Origin: Aeromicrobium duanguangcaii
Lineage (GTDB): Bacteria > Actinomycetota > Actinomycetes > Propionibacteriales > Nocardioidaceae
Assembly: GCF_024508295.1 (NCBI RefSeq)
Contig: NZ_CP101990.1
Span: 1,612,001-1,676,000 of the forward strand
Length of the DNA: 64,000 nucleotides
Direction: 5' to 3'
Both the position numbers and the translations under genes were made by a program. The notes beneath the pieces were generated by a model. The model searched no databases. It was not told where the DNA came from and was given only the letters and a program-made list of their open reading frames with translations. Positions 36,021-45,836 of the stretch are shown in pieces (the stretch's first letter is position 1; every line of letters starts with the position of its first letter).

Positions 36021-36052
36021 CGTCCCCGTCACCGCTCGCGGTGGCGGGGACG
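36021..36052 (+). terminator. Terminator after M28 peptidase gene
   Basis: A 14-pair stem (CGTCCCCG-T-CACCG with its partner) containing one mismatched or wobble pair, CTCG loop, 12 bp after the stop. Confidence 0.8.
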
Positions 36053-36082
36053 ACGCATGTCCGGGCGTGCCATCATGACGCC

Positions 36083-36982
36083 ATGTCCTCGCGACTGCTC
36101 CTGCTCGACACCGCCAGCCTCTACTTCCGCGCGTTCTACGGCGTGCCCGACTCGATCAAGGCCGCCGACGGCCGCCCCGTGAACGCGATCCGCGGCATCG
36201 TCGACTTCCTGGCGACGCTGCAGTCGCGCTACGAGCCCGAGGTCGTGGTCGCGGCGTGGGACGACGACTGGCGGCCGGCGTGGCGCGTCGAGCTGCTCGA
36301 CACGTACAAGACGCACCGTCTCGCCGACCCGGAGGCGGGCATCGAGGAGACGCCCGACCTGCTCGCGCACCAGGTGCCCCTCATCGCCGAGGTGCTCACC
36401 CTGGCGGGCGCCACCGTGGTGGGCGCTCCCGAGGCCGAGGCGGACGATGTCATCGGCACCCTCGTGCGGCGGTGGGACACCGGCGTCGACGTCGTCACGG
36501 GAGACCGCGACCTCTTCCAGCTGGTCGACGACGCCCGCGACGTCCGCATCCTCTACACCGCCCGCGGCGTCAGCAAGCACGACGTCGTCGACGCGGCGTG
36601 GGTGCGCGACAAGTACGGCATCGAGCCGAGCCAGTACGTCGACTTCGCCGTCATGCGCGGGGACGCGTCCGACGGACTGCCCGGCGTCGCCGGGATCGGC
36701 GACAAGACCGCTGCGACGCTGCTGGGCGAGTTCGGCGACCTGGCCGGGATCCGCGCCGCGGCCGCCGACCCCTCGTCCTCCCTGCGGCCGAGGATCCGCC
36801 AGTCGCTGCTGGACTCGGCCGACTACATCGACGCCGCCGTCCAGGTCGTCACGGTGCGCCCTGACCTGGACCTGGCCGACCCGGTCGCCGGCGCCATCGA
36901 CGTCGACGGGCTGCGCGCGTTCGGCGAGCAGTGGAACGTCGCCGGCCCGATCGAGCGGCTGCTGGAGTCCGTCAGGACGTGA
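36083..36982 (+). CDS. 5'-3' exonuclease (Pol I N-domain-like)
   Basis: A 299-residue stand-alone 5'-nuclease of the FEN/Pol I family. N-terminal metal site LLLDTASLYFRAF, central EAEADDVIGTLVRRW and VVTGDRDLFQLVDD clusters, and the helix-hairpin-helix DGLPGVAGIGDKTAATLL are all present. It cleaves 5' flaps and RNA primers. ATG 36083 lies 6 nt after a CATCAT box. The last 11 bp overlap helY convergently. Confidence 0.9.
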   Translation: MSSRLLLLDTASLYFRAFYGVPDSIKAADGRPVNAIRGIVDFLATLQSRYEPEVVVAAWDDDWRPAWRVELLDTYKTHRLADPEAGIEETPDLLAHQVPLIAEVLTLAGATVVGAPEAEADDVIGTLVRRWDTGVDVVTGDRDLFQLVDDARDVRILYTARGVSKHDVVDAAWVRDKYGIEPSQYVDFAVMRGDASDGLPGVAGIGDKTAATLLGEFGDLAGIRAAAADPSSSLRPRIRQSLLDSADYIDAAVQVVTVRPDLDLADPVAGAIDVDGLRAFGEQWNVAGPIERLLESVRT

Positions 36983-39692
36983 CGCTGGAGTACGCCACGA
37001 CGCCGGTGCGCAGCTCGTCCAGCGCGGCACGCGCCGAGTCGCGCACCGTGCCCGGACCGGCCGCGTCGGCGATCTGGGCGACGGTGTCGATGAGCTGCTT
37101 CATCGCCCGCACGAAGTCGCCGGCCGCCATCTCGGCGGCGCCCAGGACCAGGTCCAGACTGGTGCCCTCGCACCACATCCAGACCGCGTACGCGAACCCG
37201 AAGTCCGGACGGCGCAGGAACTTCAGCCGGTGCTCGCGCTCCAGCTGGTCCAGCTCGAGCCAGAGCATGCCCAGCGACTCGGCCGCCCGGGCGACCGCCT
37301 TCGTCGGGAACCGGGCCGGCGGCGCGTCCTCGGAATTGCGCGCGGCGTAGGTCAGGCCGCTGGCGACCGCGGCGAACTCCGCGGGCGACAGCCCTTCCCA
37401 GACGTCATTGCGCAGCGACTCGCTGACGATGAGATCCGACTCGCCGTAGATGCGCTGCAGGCGCCGGCCCTCCGCCGTGACGTCATCGCCCTCGAGGTAG
37501 CCCAGCGCGTCCAGCACGACGCACACCCGGTCGAACTGGCGGGCGACGCTGTTCGTGCGCTGCTCGACACGGCGGCGCATGCTCTCGGTCTCGCGGTCCA
37601 GCGCGATCATGCGCTCGGCCCAGCGGGCGTGCGCCTCACGGTCGGGGCAGCTGTGGCACGGATGGTCGCGCAGCTGACGGCGCAGCTCGGCGATCCGCGG
37701 GTCCTCGACGGTCGGGCCGTCCCGGTACGCCCGCGGGTAGTCCGCCAGGTGACCTGCGCGGTCGCGCAGGGACGAGGCGAGGTCACGCCGCGACTGCGGG
37801 TCGCGCGGGTTGAACGCCTTGGGGATCCGCATCTGCATCAGCGGCTCGACCGGGCTCGGAAAGTCGACGGCGGCGAGTCGCCGGGCGTGCCGGTTCGCCG
37901 TCAGCACCATCGGGCGCGGTCCGTCGAGGTTGCCCGCGTCGGGATCGAGCACGACCGCCAGGCCCGAGAACTTGCCCGCCGGCACGTTGATGACGTCCCC
38001 GCGCTTCAGCCGGCCGAGGGACTCGAGGGCCGCCTCGCGCTTGGCCGCGCGACGGGACTTCGAGCCGGCCGACTCCAGTTCGCTGATCTTGCGGCGCAGA
38101 CCCATGTACTCCATGAAGTCGCCCTGCTCGCACATCGCCGACTCGCGGTAGCCCTCGATCGCCTCGTCGGCCTTGCGGACCTTGCGGGCGATGCCCACGA
38201 CGGCACGGTCGGCCTGGAACTGCGCGAACGACATCTCCAGCAGCTCACGCGCGCGCTCGCGGCCGACCTGATGGACCAGGTTGACCGCCATGTTGTACGA
38301 CGGCCGGAACGAGGAGTTGAGCGGATACGTGCGGGTCGACGCCAGGCCGGCCACGTGGCGGGCGTCCAGGCCGGGCTGCCAGAGCACGACGCCGTGTCCC
38401 TCGACGTCGATCCCGCGCCGGCCCGCGCGGCCGGTCAGCTGGGTGTACTCCCCCGGCGTCACGTCGACGTGGTTCTCGCCGTTCCACTTGGTCAGGCGGT
38501 CGATCACGACGGAGCGCGCGGGCATGTTGATGCCCAGGGCCAGCGTCTCGGTGGCGAACACGACCTTGACCAGACCTTCGCTGAACAGGTCCTCGACGCA
38601 CTCCTTGAAGGTCGGCAGCATGCCGGCGTGGTGGGCGGCGATGCCGCGCCCGATCCCCTCGCGGAACTCGTGGAACCCCAGGACCGCCAGGTCCTCGTCG
38701 GGCAGGTGGGCGCAGGCGGCGTCCACGTGGGCGTGGATGGCCTCACGCTCCTCCTGCGAGGTGAGGATCAGCCGCGCCGCGAGGCACTGCTCGACGGCGG
38801 TGGCGCAGCCCGCCCGGCTGAAGATGAAGACGATCGCCGGCAGCATCCCCTCGGACTCGAGCTTGAGCACGATGTCGATCCGGTCCGGCGTGCGGTGGCG
38901 ACTGCGCGGCCGTCGGCCGCCCTTCTGGGGGCGGCGCGAGCGGTTCTTGGCGAACGCGCGGTTCCACTGGGCGTCGTCGCGGGCCATCTGCTCGAGGGTG
39001 TGGTTGACCTCGGTGCTGTTCGGCTCGAACAGGTCGAACATCTTGCGGCCGACCAGCACGTGCTGGTGCAGGGGGACGGGGCGCTTCTCCTCGACGATCG
39101 TGTCGGTCTCGCCGCGCACCTCGTGCAGCCAGGCGCCGAACTCCTCGACGTTCGAGACGGTCGCCGACAGCGAGACGATCGACACCGAGGGCGGCAGGCC
39201 GATGATGACCTCCTCCCACACCGCGCCGCGGAAGCGGTCGGCGAGGTAGTGCACCTCGTCCATCACGACGTGCCCCAGGTTCTTCAGCGTCGAGGAGCCC
39301 GCGTAGATCATGTTGCGCAGCACCTCGGTCGTCATGACGACGATCGGGGCCTCACCGTTGATGGTGTTGTCGCCGGTCAGCAGGCCGACGTTCTCGGCAC
39401 CGTACCGATCGGCGAAGTCACTGAACTTCTGGTTCGACAGCGCCTTGATCGGCGTCGTGTAGAAGCACTTGCGCCCGGTGGCCAGGGACAGGTGGACGGC
39501 GAACTCGCCGACCAGGGTCTTGCCCGAGCCCGTGGGCGCGGCGACCAGCACTCCGTGGCCGTCCTCCAGCGCCTCGCACGCCCGGACCTGGAACTCGTCG
39601 AGGCCGAAGGGGTAGAGGTCTCGGAAGGCCGCGACGTGAGGATGCTTGCGGTCCTTGCGGAATCGGGCGTACTGCTCGGCCGGGGTGGACAT
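36972..39692 (-). CDS. helY: HelY-type DEAD/DEAH (Ski2-like) helicase
   Basis: A 906-residue SF2 RNA helicase. Walker A APTGSGKT lies near residue 54-61, the DEVH box (VVMDEVHYL) near 145, the second RecA domain about 260-440 (TGRAGRRGIDVEGH is motif VI) and a C-terminal DSHCT-like helical domain from about 720. It belongs to the Mtr4/Ski2-related group present in actinobacteria, implicated in RNA turnover. It lies downstream of tatC by 19 bp but has its own TAGGCT box 6 nt before the ATG. Confidence 0.92.
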   Translation of the reverse strand: MSTPAEQYARFRKDRKHPHVAAFRDLYPFGLDEFQVRACEALEDGHGVLVAAPTGSGKTLVGEFAVHLSLATGRKCFYTTPIKALSNQKFSDFADRYGAENVGLLTGDNTINGEAPIVVMTTEVLRNMIYAGSSTLKNLGHVVMDEVHYLADRFRGAVWEEVIIGLPPSVSIVSLSATVSNVEEFGAWLHEVRGETDTIVEEKRPVPLHQHVLVGRKMFDLFEPNSTEVNHTLEQMARDDAQWNRAFAKNRSRRPQKGGRRPRSRHRTPDRIDIVLKLESEGMLPAIVFIFSRAGCATAVEQCLAARLILTSQEEREAIHAHVDAACAHLPDEDLAVLGFHEFREGIGRGIAAHHAGMLPTFKECVEDLFSEGLVKVVFATETLALGINMPARSVVIDRLTKWNGENHVDVTPGEYTQLTGRAGRRGIDVEGHGVVLWQPGLDARHVAGLASTRTYPLNSSFRPSYNMAVNLVHQVGRERARELLEMSFAQFQADRAVVGIARKVRKADEAIEGYRESAMCEQGDFMEYMGLRRKISELESAGSKSRRAAKREAALESLGRLKRGDVINVPAGKFSGLAVVLDPDAGNLDGPRPMVLTANRHARRLAAVDFPSPVEPLMQMRIPKAFNPRDPQSRRDLASSLRDRAGHLADYPRAYRDGPTVEDPRIAELRRQLRDHPCHSCPDREAHARWAERMIALDRETESMRRRVEQRTNSVARQFDRVCVVLDALGYLEGDDVTAEGRRLQRIYGESDLIVSESLRNDVWEGLSPAEFAAVASGLTYAARNSEDAPPARFPTKAVARAAESLGMLWLELDQLEREHRLKFLRRPDFGFAYAVWMWCEGTSLDLVLGAAEMAAGDFVRAMKQLIDTVAQIADAAGPGTVRDSARAALDELRTGVVAYSSVTS

Positions 39693-39698
39693 GCCTCC

Positions 39699-39704
39699 AG
39701 CCTA
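39699..39704 (-). promoter_or_regulatory. -10 box before helY
   Basis: TAGGCT, 6 nt before ATG 39692; the intervening GGAGGC could also act as a ribosome site on a longer tat transcript. Confidence 0.5.
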
Positions 39705-39711
39705 CGGAGGA

Positions 39712-40554
39712 TCAGTCGCCGAGGCCTCCAGGAGCCTCGAGCGGCGAGGCCTCTTCGTCGTCCCAGGCCTCCGAGCCGCGACCGCGGCGCCGGTCGGTGA
39801 CGCGCGCGATGATCTCGGAGAGGAAGTACAACAGGCTCATCGGGATCGCCAGGAACAGGAAGGTCACGGGGTCGACGGTGGGCGTCGCGATGGCGGCGAA
39901 CACGAAGATGCCGACGATGATCCACGGGCGCGCCCGGATCAGCTGAGCGCCGCTGACCGCGCCGATCCGGTTGAGGATCACCACGACCACCGGGATCTGC
40001 GCGCCGACGCCGAACAGGATGATCATGCGCGTCGCAAAGCTAAGGTAGTCGGCGCCGTTGAGCAGGTTGGTCCATCCCTCGGGGGCGAAGCCGACGAGCA
40101 GTTCGATCGCCTTGGGGAACGTCCAGTAGCCGACCCACGCGCCGCCCAGGAACAGCGGCAGGCAGGTCGCCGTGAGCAGCAGCGCGGCACGCTTCTCGTG
40201 CCGGTGCAGGGCGGGCAGGACGAAGGCCCACAGCTGCCACATCCACACAGGGCTGGACAGGACCAGTCCCGCGATGACGCTGGTCTTGAGCTGGAACTGG
40301 AAGGCCCCGCCGATGCCGCTGACGATCAGCTCGCTGTCGATGTTCTTCGCTTCGAGCGCGGGACGGACCTGCTCATAGGGATCGGTCAGCCACTCGAGGA
40401 TCTGCGGGTAGAAGTACCAGGCGACGGCGACGCCGATCACGATCGACGCGAGCGCCTTCATCAGGCGAGCGCGCAGCTCCGCCAGGTGATCGAGCAGCGG
40501 CATCTCGCCGCCGGCGCCCGGACGGCGGCGGGCCGACCCGAATCCGAGGGCCAC
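39712..40554 (-). CDS. tatC: Twin-arginine translocase subunit TatC
   Basis: A 280-residue membrane protein with six hydrophobic helices and the TatC signature PLLDHLAELRARLMKAL near residue 20-35, which recognises twin-arginine signals. The annotated GTG start is 5 bp after the tatA stop; ATG at 40503 would give a start nearer the conserved motif. It has the usual C-terminal acidic tail. It works with TatA to export folded proteins such as the molybdoenzyme in this window. Confidence 0.93.
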   Translation of the reverse strand: MALGFGSARRRPGAGGEMPLLDHLAELRARLMKALASIVIGVAVAWYFYPQILEWLTDPYEQVRPALEAKNIDSELIVSGIGGAFQFQLKTSVIAGLVLSSPVWMWQLWAFVLPALHRHEKRAALLLTATCLPLFLGGAWVGYWTFPKAIELLVGFAPEGWTNLLNGADYLSFATRMIILFGVGAQIPVVVVILNRIGAVSGAQLIRARPWIIVGIFVFAAIATPTVDPVTFLFLAIPMSLLYFLSEIIARVTDRRRGRGSEAWDDEEASPLEAPGGLGD

Positions 40555-40559
40555 CCCGG

Positions 40560-40784
40560 TCAGCGGGTCGTGTCGTCGTGACGCTCGACCGCGGCGGGAT
40601 CGATGGCCCGCGCCGTCGGGTCAGCCTTCTTGTCCTCTTGCTCGCTCTCGCGGATCTCGGACTTGAAGATGCGCAGCGCACGGCCGGAGCCTCGCGCCAG
40701 CTCGGGCAGCTTGCGGCCGCCGAACAGCAGAACGATGATCCCCAACACGATGAGGATCTCGGGGGCGCCGATGCCGTTGAACAT
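40560..40784 (-). CDS. tatA: Twin-arginine translocase subunit TatA
   Basis: A 74-residue single-span pore subunit: MFNGIGAPEILIVLGIIVLL forms the membrane helix, FGGRKLPELARGSGRALRIF the amphipathic helix, then an acidic tail. ATG 40784 has AAGGAG 6 bp upstream. The first gene of the tatA-tatC pair, 10 bp after pafC. Confidence 0.94.
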   Translation of the reverse strand: MFNGIGAPEILIVLGIIVLLFGGRKLPELARGSGRALRIFKSEIRESEQEDKKADPTARAIDPAAVERHDDTTR

Positions 40785-40794
40785 GGGGAACTCC

Positions 40795-41757
40795 TTAGAC
40801 GGAACTTGTTCCATCGTACGCGTCCACCGCTGAGCGGGCGGTGTCCCGTACCTGATCGGCGAAATCGGCCGGCTCCACGACACGAACGCCGCCGCCGGCG
40901 CGCATCACGACGCGGCGCAGCCACGAGGGGTCACTGCCGAAGAGTCGCGCCCGGACCGAGCCGTCGGGGCGCTCCTCCAGGACCTCCGTGCGGTACTGCT
41001 CGAGCACCCAGGTCGCTCCGGCGTCGATCTCGACGACGATCGACGGCGCGTCCGGTCCCAGGGGGAAGAGATCCTCCAGCCGGGTGCGGTGATCGGCGTC
41101 GGTCGTCACCGGCGCGTCGAGGACGGTGGCCGCGACGATCCGGTCGACGCGGAAGAGCCGCTCGGCCTCGACCTTGTGACACCAGGCCGACAGGTAGCGG
41201 TGACCGTCCTGCGTGAACGCGCGGTGCGGGTCGACCGTGCGCTCGGTCTGCTCGTCCCGGGTCTCGTTGGCGTAGACCATCTGCAGCTGACGCTCGCCGG
41301 CCAGCGCTTCGGCGACCGCGGTCTGCACGGCGGGGTCGACCTCGGGCAGGAGCACGTCGACGGACGTTTCGACATCGGTGCCGGCGGCCTCGGCCAGCTT
41401 GGCAAGGGCCGAGTCGATCAGCGCCGCCTGGTCGCCCGCCGCCGACTGACGGAGGGTGCGCAGCGCGACCATGAGCGCCGCGGCCTCACTGCGCGAGACG
41501 CGCAGCGGCCGGGACATGAACTCGGCGTCGCGGATGTAGACGACGCCCTCGTCCTGCAGGGCGGTGACGTCGAAGTCGATGAGCTCGCCGTGGAACTCCC
41601 CCCAGCCGGTGAGCATCATGATCTCGAGCTCGCGCTGGGCCTGGGCCGGCTTGATGTTGAACTCACGCGCGAGGTCGGCCAGCGGGATCCCCTGGTTGCT
41701 CTGCAGGTAGGGAACCATCGCCAGCATGCGGACGACCTGCTTCAGGGACGGGTTCAC
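40795..41757 (-). CDS. pafC: WYL-domain regulator PafC
   Basis: A 320-residue WYL-domain transcription activator. N-terminal winged helix (residues 1-70), then the WYL domain (about 135-215) and a C-terminal WCX extension. PafB and PafC form the heterodimeric (in some species fused) activator of the mycobacterial DNA-damage response that does not need LexA. Its start overlaps pafB by 4 bp. The place in the Pup locus is standard. Confidence 0.92.
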   Translation of the reverse strand: MNPSLKQVVRMLAMVPYLQSNQGIPLADLAREFNIKPAQAQRELEIMMLTGWGEFHGELIDFDVTALQDEGVVYIRDAEFMSRPLRVSRSEAAALMVALRTLRQSAAGDQAALIDSALAKLAEAAGTDVETSVDVLLPEVDPAVQTAVAEALAGERQLQMVYANETRDEQTERTVDPHRAFTQDGHRYLSAWCHKVEAERLFRVDRIVAATVLDAPVTTDADHRTRLEDLFPLGPDAPSIVVEIDAGATWVLEQYRTEVLEERPDGSVRARLFGSDPSWLRRVVMRAGGGVRVVEPADFADQVRDTARSAVDAYDGTSSV

Positions 41758-42710
41758 GCGTGGGCCTCCGCGATCGAGCGCAAGCGGGCGATGACGGCGT
41801 CACGCAGCTCGGGCGGGGACACGACGAACACGTCGGGGCCGTAGGAGGCGACCTCGGCCGCCAGGTCATCCAGCGCCGCGTAGGCGATCTCGACCTCGTC
41901 CGTCGCGCTGTCGACGGGATCGATCCGGACCGCGTAGCGGCGCAGCGACTGGCCGCGACCCGCCGCGACCCGCAGGACGGCAGAGGCGTTCGGCTCGGGC
42001 GGATACAGAGCGCGGGCGACCTTCTTCAGGTCGGCGTCCTCGGGGACCTCGTACTCCCCCGGCTCGCCGTCGGGCTTGACGTCGCCGACGATGCGCGAGA
42101 GCCGGAACAGGCGCGGGCCACGGCGGTCACGGTCGAAACCGCCGACGTACCAGCGCTCGCGGAACGAGGTCATGCCCCACGGCTCCAGGTGCCGCATCGT
42201 CGTCTCGCCGTCGGGGCGGCGGTACTCGAAGGCGATCGGCATCCGGCGGCCCGTGGCGTCGAAGACCGCGTCGAACGACGGCTCCTCGGCGCTGAGCCGC
42301 GCCTCGGTCATCCGCAGCACCGAGGGGTCGAAGTCGTTGCCGATGGCCTTGAGCTTGGCCAGCGCGGTCGTGGTCTCGGCGGCCATGCCGGCGTGGTCCC
42401 ACAGCTGACCGGCCAGACCGATCACGGCGGCCTCCTCGACCGTCAGGTCGATCTGCGGCAGCTCGACCTCGGCCCGCAGCAGCCGGTAGCCCGTGACGCC
42501 CCCGAGGGCGTCGTAGGTGCCGGTCTCGATCTCGAGCCCGAGGTCGCGCAGCTCCTGCTTGTCCCGCTCGAACTTGCGCTCGAACGCCACGTCGGTGTCC
42601 TCGCGGTACTCGGCGATGGAGGACCGGATCTGGTCCTTCGTCAGGTACTGGTTCGTCGCCAGGAGGGTGAAGACGAGGTTCATCAACCGCTCGGTCTTCC
42701 GCTGCGCCAT
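41754..42710 (-). CDS. pafB: WYL-domain regulator PafB
   Basis: A 318-residue partner of PafC: winged helix at 1-75 (LMNLVFTLLATNQYLTKDQI), WYL domain at about 140-210 (MPIAFEYRRPDGETTMRHLEPWG) and WCX-like tail. TAGTCT lies 7 nt before ATG 42710, so the pafBC transcript can start here without a leader. It follows the FKBP gene by 10 bp. Confidence 0.92.
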   Translation of the reverse strand: MAQRKTERLMNLVFTLLATNQYLTKDQIRSSIAEYREDTDVAFERKFERDKQELRDLGLEIETGTYDALGGVTGYRLLRAEVELPQIDLTVEEAAVIGLAGQLWDHAGMAAETTTALAKLKAIGNDFDPSVLRMTEARLSAEEPSFDAVFDATGRRMPIAFEYRRPDGETTMRHLEPWGMTSFRERWYVGGFDRDRRGPRLFRLSRIVGDVKPDGEPGEYEVPEDADLKKVARALYPPEPNASAVLRVAAGRGQSLRRYAVRIDPVDSATDEVEIAYAALDDLAAEVASYGPDVFVVSPPELRDAVIARLRSIAEAHA

Positions 42711-42717
42711 GAGCGAC

Positions 42718-42723
42718 AGACTA
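42718..42723 (-). promoter_or_regulatory. -10 box of pafBC
   Basis: TAGTCT, 7 nt before ATG 42710; it overlaps the stop region of the FKBP gene. Confidence 0.5.
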
Positions 42724-43629
42724 GCTGGCGTCGAGCAGGTCCACGACGAAGATCAGCGGACCCTCGGGCTGACCGTTCTTCTTGGCGTCCTTGCCGTAGG
42801 CGTCGTCCGTGGTGCAGGTCACGACGATGCGGCTGCCGAGCGTGTTGCCGGGCACCTGATCGGTGAAGCAGCCCACGGCGTTGCCCTCGGCCAGCGAGAT
42901 CTGGCGCGGGCCGCTCGCCCAGGACGCGTCGAAGACGTCACCGGCGGGGTACTTCTGGCCCACGTACTGGATCGTGACCGTGGCGCCCTTCTCGACCTTG
43001 TCGCCCTCGCCCTTGATCAGGACGTACGAACCGGACTTGCCGAGCTTGGCAGCGGTCTTCTTGGTCTTGACGAACTTGGCCGGCTGCTGGTCCTTGTCGT
43101 ACGTCAGCTTCGGCAGCGAGGCGGGCGCCTTGACGGCCTTGCCCTCGGCCTTCGGCGGGATCTTGGAGACGAGGTCGAACACGAAGACCATCGTGTCGTC
43201 CTTCTCCAGGCCGAGCGACTCGACGCTCTGCAGCAGCGAGGCGCCGTCCTTGGAGGGCACCGACACCACGACGCGCGAACCGATGTCCTGGCCGACGAGA
43301 CCCTTGTAGAAGCCCGGCAGCGCCGTCTTCTCGTTGAGCGTCAGCGTCATCGGCGTCTCGTTCTTGAACGAGTTGTCGAACTCCTTGCCCGTGCGGCCGT
43401 TCACGGCGACGTAGTTCAGCTTGATCGTGTCGCCGGACTTGATCTCGTCACCGCCGCCCTTGGAGACGACCTTGGCCTCGGTCTTCTCGGTGGTGTAGTC
43501 CTTCTCGACCTTCACCTTCGGGGTACCGGACTTGCTCACCTCGATCCCGTCGAGGTCATTGCCGCCGCCACAGCCAGCGAGGACGATGGATGCGGTGGTC
43601 ATGGCAACCACGAGAGCGGTACGACGCAC
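42721..43629 (-). CDS. Tandem FKBP-type peptidyl-prolyl isomerase lipoprotein
   Basis: A 302-residue exported isomerase. GTG 43629 follows AGGAGG by 9 bp and gives a lipoprotein signal with LAGC (Cys20). Two FKBP domains follow (about 55-160: GDTIKLNYVAVNGRTGKEFDNSF; about 200-302: GATVTIQYVGQKYPAGDVFDASW). It assists folding of secreted proteins. A lipoprotein FKBP next to the paf genes is common in this part of the actinobacteria. No proteasome role is implied. Confidence 0.9.
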   Translation of the reverse strand: MRRTALVVAMTTASIVLAGCGGGNDLDGIEVSKSGTPKVKVEKDYTTEKTEAKVVSKGGGDEIKSGDTIKLNYVAVNGRTGKEFDNSFKNETPMTLTLNEKTALPGFYKGLVGQDIGSRVVVSVPSKDGASLLQSVESLGLEKDDTMVFVFDLVSKIPPKAEGKAVKAPASLPKLTYDKDQQPAKFVKTKKTAAKLGKSGSYVLIKGEGDKVEKGATVTIQYVGQKYPAGDVFDASWASGPRQISLAEGNAVGCFTDQVPGNTLGSRIVVTCTTDDAYGKDAKKNGQPEGPLIFVVDLLDAS

Positions 43630-43698
43630 GATGAGGTTCCTCCTGAGGATCGATGCCGTGCCCACAGTAACGGCTGATTCCAAGGATGAACTGAGAGG

Positions 43699-45060
43699 TC
43701 ACATCGAATCGATGAGGCGCTGGACGCGGTCGTCCTGCGAACGGAACGGGTCCTTGCACAGCACCGTCCGCTGGGCCTGGTCGTTGAGCTTCAGGTGCAC
43801 CCAGTCGACCGTGAAATCGCGGCGCCGCTCCTGCGCCCGTGCGATGAAGTCACCGCGCAGCCGCGCCCGCGTCGTCTGCGGCGGGACGGACTTGGCGGTG
43901 AACACCTCGAGGTCGTTCGTGACCCGCGCGACCGCACCCTTGCTCTCGAGCAGGTAGAACAGGCCGCGGTCTCGACGGATGTCGTGATAGGCCAGATCGA
44001 GCTGAGCGATGCGCGGATCGGACCAGGACAGCCCGCGCTGCGTCCGGTAGCGATCGAGCATCCGGTACTTGATGACCCAGTCGATCTCGCGCTCGACGAG
44101 GCTGAGGTCCTCGCTCTCGACCGCCTTGAGCGTGCGCTCCCACAGGTCCATCGTCCGGTCGATCGTCGGCGTGCGGAGCCCGTTACGGTCGATGTACTCG
44201 GCGGCCTTGGCGAAGTACTCGGCCTGGATCTCCAGCGCCGAGAGCTCACGCCCGTTGGCCAGCTGGACCTTGCGGCGGCCCGTCATGTCGTGCGAGATCT
44301 CGCGGATCGCCCGGATCGGGTTCTCGAGGGTCAGGTCGCGCATCGTGACGCCGGCCTCGATCATCTTCAGCACGAGGTCGGTCGTGGCGACCTTCAGCAT
44401 CGTGGTCGTCTCGCTCATGTTCGAGTCGCCGACGATCACGTGCAGGCGGCGGAACCGCTCGGCGTCGGCGTGCGGCTCGTCGCGGGTGTTGATGATCGGC
44501 CGCGAGCGCGTCGTGGCGCTGGAGACGCCCTCCCAGATGTGCTCGGCCCGCTGGCTGACGCTGAACACGGTGCCGCGAGGCGTCTGCTGCACCTTGCCGG
44601 CGCCCACGATGATCTGGCGCGACACCAGGAACGGGATCAGGACGTCGGCCAGCTTGCTGAACTCGCCGCTGCGGCCCACCAGGTAGTTCTCGTGGCAGCC
44701 GTAGGAGTTGCCGGCCGAGTCGGTGTTGTTCTTGAACAGGTAGATGTCGCCCTCGACACCGTCCTCGGCGAGGCGCTCCTGCGCGTCGAGCATGAGGCCC
44801 TCGAGGATCCGCTCCCCCGCCCGGTCGTGGGTGACCAGATCGACGATGTCGTCACACTCGGGCGTCGCGTACTCGGGGTGGCTGCCCACGTCCAGGTACA
44901 GGCGCGCGCCGTTGCGCAGGAAGACGTTGCTGCTGCGCCCCCACGACACGACGCGGCGGAAGAGATAGCGCGCCACCTCGTCCGGAGACAGACGGCGTTG
45001 CCCACGGAACGAGCAGGTCACGCCGTACTCGTTCTCGATTCCGAAGATCCGCCGGTCCAT
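43699..45060 (-). CDS. pafA: Pup-protein ligase PafA
   Basis: A 453-residue ligase of the glutamine-synthetase-like carboxylate-amine fold. It joins the C-terminal glutamate of Pup to substrate lysines using [21 protein letters not shown] at the start, [21 protein letters not shown] in two adjoining blocks, and [13 protein letters not shown] are conserved in PafA/Dop. It differs from Dop in lacking the longer Dop loop. TAGGCT lies 6 nt before the ATG, a leaderless promoter separating it from prcA. Confidence 0.95.
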   Translation of the reverse strand: MDRRIFGIENEYGVTCSFRGQRRLSPDEVARYLFRRVVSWGRSSNVFLRNGARLYLDVGSHPEYATPECDDIVDLVTHDRAGERILEGLMLDAQERLAEDGVEGDIYLFKNNTDSAGNSYGCHENYLVGRSGEFSKLADVLIPFLVSRQIIVGAGKVQQTPRGTVFSVSQRAEHIWEGVSSATTRSRPIINTRDEPHADAERFRRLHVIVGDSNMSETTTMLKVATTDLVLKMIEAGVTMRDLTLENPIRAIREISHDMTGRRKVQLANGRELSALEIQAEYFAKAAEYIDRNGLRTPTIDRTMDLWERTLKAVESEDLSLVEREIDWVIKYRMLDRYRTQRGLSWSDPRIAQLDLAYHDIRRDRGLFYLLESKGAVARVTNDLEVFTAKSVPPQTTRARLRGDFIARAQERRRDFTVDWVHLKLNDQAQRTVLCKDPFRSQDDRVQRLIDSM

Positions 45061-45066
45061 GCAGCC

Positions 45067-45072
45067 AGCCTA
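45067..45072 (-). promoter_or_regulatory. -10 box of leaderless pafA
   Basis: TAGGCT, 6 nt before ATG 45060. Confidence 0.6.
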
Positions 45073-45133
45073 GACCTGTGAGCGCCAGCCGCACGTGACG
45101 AAGCTCACCGGGCGGAGGAGGGCGGGCCCACGG

Positions 45134-45826
45134 TCAGCCGAGCAGCTCGGCGACCCGCGACTCGGCCAGCCGCTTGAACTTCCGCGGCTGGCTGCGGGTG
45201 CGGTCCAGGACGGCCACCTCGAGGTCGCCCGGAGCGATCGTGCGGGCCGGCTCGGTGTCGTTGCCCAGCGCGGTCAGGGCGAGGCGCAGGGCGTCGGCCA
45301 GGGTCAGATCGGGCGTGTAGTGGGTGCGCAGATACTCCTCGACCTTGTCGCTCTGACCGCCCATGACGCCGTAGCTCTGGATGTCCGCGACGGAGCCGTC
45401 GTACGTGAGGCGATAGATCTGGTCGGCCTCGGGAGTCGCGCCGACCTCGGCGACGAAGATCTCGACCTCGTACGGCTTCTCGCCGCCGCTGGAGAAGATC
45501 GTGCCGAGGGTCTGCGCGTAGGCGTTGGCCAGTCCGCGCCCCGTGACGTCACTGCGGTCGTAGGAGTAGCCACGCATGTCGGCCAGGCGCACGCCGGCGA
45601 TCCGCAGGTTCTCGAACTCGTTGTACCGGCCGACCGCGGCGAAGCCGATGCGGTCGTAGATCTCGCTGATCTTGTGCAGGGCCCGCGAGGGGTTCTCGGC
45701 GACGAAGACGATCCCGCCGGCGTAGCGGACGACCGCGACGGAGCGGCCCCGGGCGATGCCCTTGCGGGCGAAGTCCGCCCGGTCCTTCATCAGCTGTTCG
45801 GGCGAGACGTAGAAGGGGGTGGTCAT
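45134..45826 (-). CDS. prcA: Proteasome alpha subunit
   Basis: A 230-residue alpha-type subunit that forms the outer rings of the 20S core. It starts [27 protein letters not shown] (in two parts), the H0 helix region that gates the channel, and continues in the Ntn fold without a catalytic Thr. It follows prcB by 10 bp, the standard order pup-prcB-prcA. Confidence 0.95.
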   Translation of the reverse strand: MTTPFYVSPEQLMKDRADFARKGIARGRSVAVVRYAGGIVFVAENPSRALHKISEIYDRIGFAAVGRYNEFENLRIAGVRLADMRGYSYDRSDVTGRGLANAYAQTLGTIFSSGGEKPYEVEIFVAEVGATPEADQIYRLTYDGSVADIQSYGVMGGQSDKVEEYLRTHYTPDLTLADALRLALTALGNDTEPARTIAPGDLEVAVLDRTRSQPRKFKRLAESRVAELLG

Positions 45827-45836
45827 CAGGGCGCTC

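Noticed and set aside
36447-39800. 1117-codon open frame across the exonuclease and helY genes
   Set aside because: Arg/Pro/Ser-rich shadow translation opposite to helY; both real genes are clear.
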